Source of the DNA: Chitinophagaceae bacterium
GTDB taxonomy: Bacteria; Bacteroidota; Bacteroidia; Chitinophagales; Chitinophagaceae
Assembly: GCA_018061385.1 (NCBI GenBank)
Contig: JAGOUF010000193.1
Span: forward strand, 1 to 5,550
Length of the DNA: 5,550 nt
Reading direction: 5' to 3'
The notes below the pieces were generated by a model. It ran no database searches. It saw only the letters and a program-made list of their open reading frames with translations, and was not told where the DNA came from. Both the position numbers and the translations under genes were made by a program. The first letter of the stretch is position 1. The number at the start of each line of letters is the position of its first letter. Positions 5,107 through 5,550 of this stretch are shown here, piece by piece.

Positions 5107-5550
5107 TGAAAGATCATTCATTTGATAACCACATAAAAAAGCAATTAGAAAATTTTGCATCCCCAATTCCTGAAGGGATGTGGGGCAGAATTGTGCAAGA
5201 AAAACAAAGGCGACCTGCTATTTTTTGGTGGAACAGTAAACCATTTTTAATTTTCACTTTACTGCTTTGCAGTAGTACACTTGGCAGTTTTATTTTATAT
5301 CAACAACACTTGGTTGAACAAAAAAATGAATTAATAGCTGCTACAAATAATACACAAAATACCGTAAAATTATCTACGCTATACACCAACTCTCAGCAAG
5401 TTAAATTGATAAACAATTCTAGTGCTGCAATAAAAAACAATACAAAACTTAATATCCAAACAACGCCCAACACAAGCATTTATAACAAAGGCTACATTCA
5501 ACAAATTGAGCAAATAATAGCAGAAAATTCAACAACAAATGCTTCTGAAA
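5106..5550 (+). CDS. Sigma-coupled single-pass membrane protein, 3' end cut off
   Basis: An open frame begins at the ATG that shares its A with the sigma factor stop codon and stays open for 148 codons to the window edge. The predicted protein has a soluble N-terminus of about 45 residues (MKDHSFDNHIKKQLENF, then PIPEGMWGRI at 20-29), a basic/Trp-rich patch (QRRPAIFWW, 34-42), one hydrophobic segment at about 46-65, and then an Asn/Thr/Gln-rich, low-complexity segment expected outside the inner membrane. The basic residues before the segment predict an N-in topology. The one-base overlap and layout are what one expects of an anti-sigma factor or a sigma-linked envelope protein. From memory, similar N-termini with a P-x-P-x-G-x-W motif follow ECF sigma genes in Chitinophagaceae, some ending in an outer-membrane beta-barrel domain. 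No zinc-binding anti-sigma motif (HxxxCxxC) is visible. The gene is real with high confidence; its function is inferred only from context. Confidence 0.8.
   Translation, partial: MKDHSFDNHIKKQLENFASPIPEGMWGRIVQEKQRRPAIFWWNSKPFLIFTLLLCSSTLGSFILYQQHLVEQKNELIAATNNTQNTVKLSTLYTNSQQVKLINNSSAAIKNNTKLNIQTTPNTSIYNKGYIQQIEQIIAENSTTNASE

Overview
The window looks like chromosomal DNA of a Bacteroidota bacterium, most likely from the Chitinophagaceae or a nearby family. It is AT-rich, the leaders before start codons are A-rich and lack clear Shine-Dalgarno sites, and several upstream regions carry elements close to the Bacteroidota -7 box TAnnTTTG. The protein types also fit: a YbiT-type ABC-F ATPase, a group 1 P5C dehydrogenase, a Bacteroidota-style ECF sigma factor, and a one-pass membrane protein translationally linked to it. 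The assignment rests on recognition of these families; no search was run.

Layout: positions 1-1252 hold the 5' three-quarters of an ABC-F gene on the minus strand, whose C-terminus lies off the left edge. A 337-base divergent intergenic region follows, with a short GC-richer hairpin segment. The plus strand then carries pruA (1590-3221) with a strong intrinsic terminator, a hotdog-fold acyl-CoA thioesterase (3292-3708), an exported YceI-family protein (3824-4384) with its own terminator, an ECF sigma factor starting at TTG (4570-5106), and a membrane-anchored gene overlapping the sigma stop codon by one base (5106 to the right edge, incomplete).

The genes do not form one pathway. PruA performs the second step of proline catabolism; no putA/proline dehydrogenase is in view. 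The thioesterase and YceI genes look like independent housekeeping or accessory genes. The sigma factor and the downstream membrane protein form a clear two-gene unit, and the membrane protein is a plausible anti-sigma or sigma-linked envelope protein.

I see no mobile element, CRISPR array, tRNA or rRNA, and no convincing new system. The best leads are the loss of the Walker A lysine in the second ATPase domain of the ABC-F protein, the sigma/membrane-protein pair with its TTG start and upstream inverted repeat, and the GC-richer hairpin between the divergent genes.
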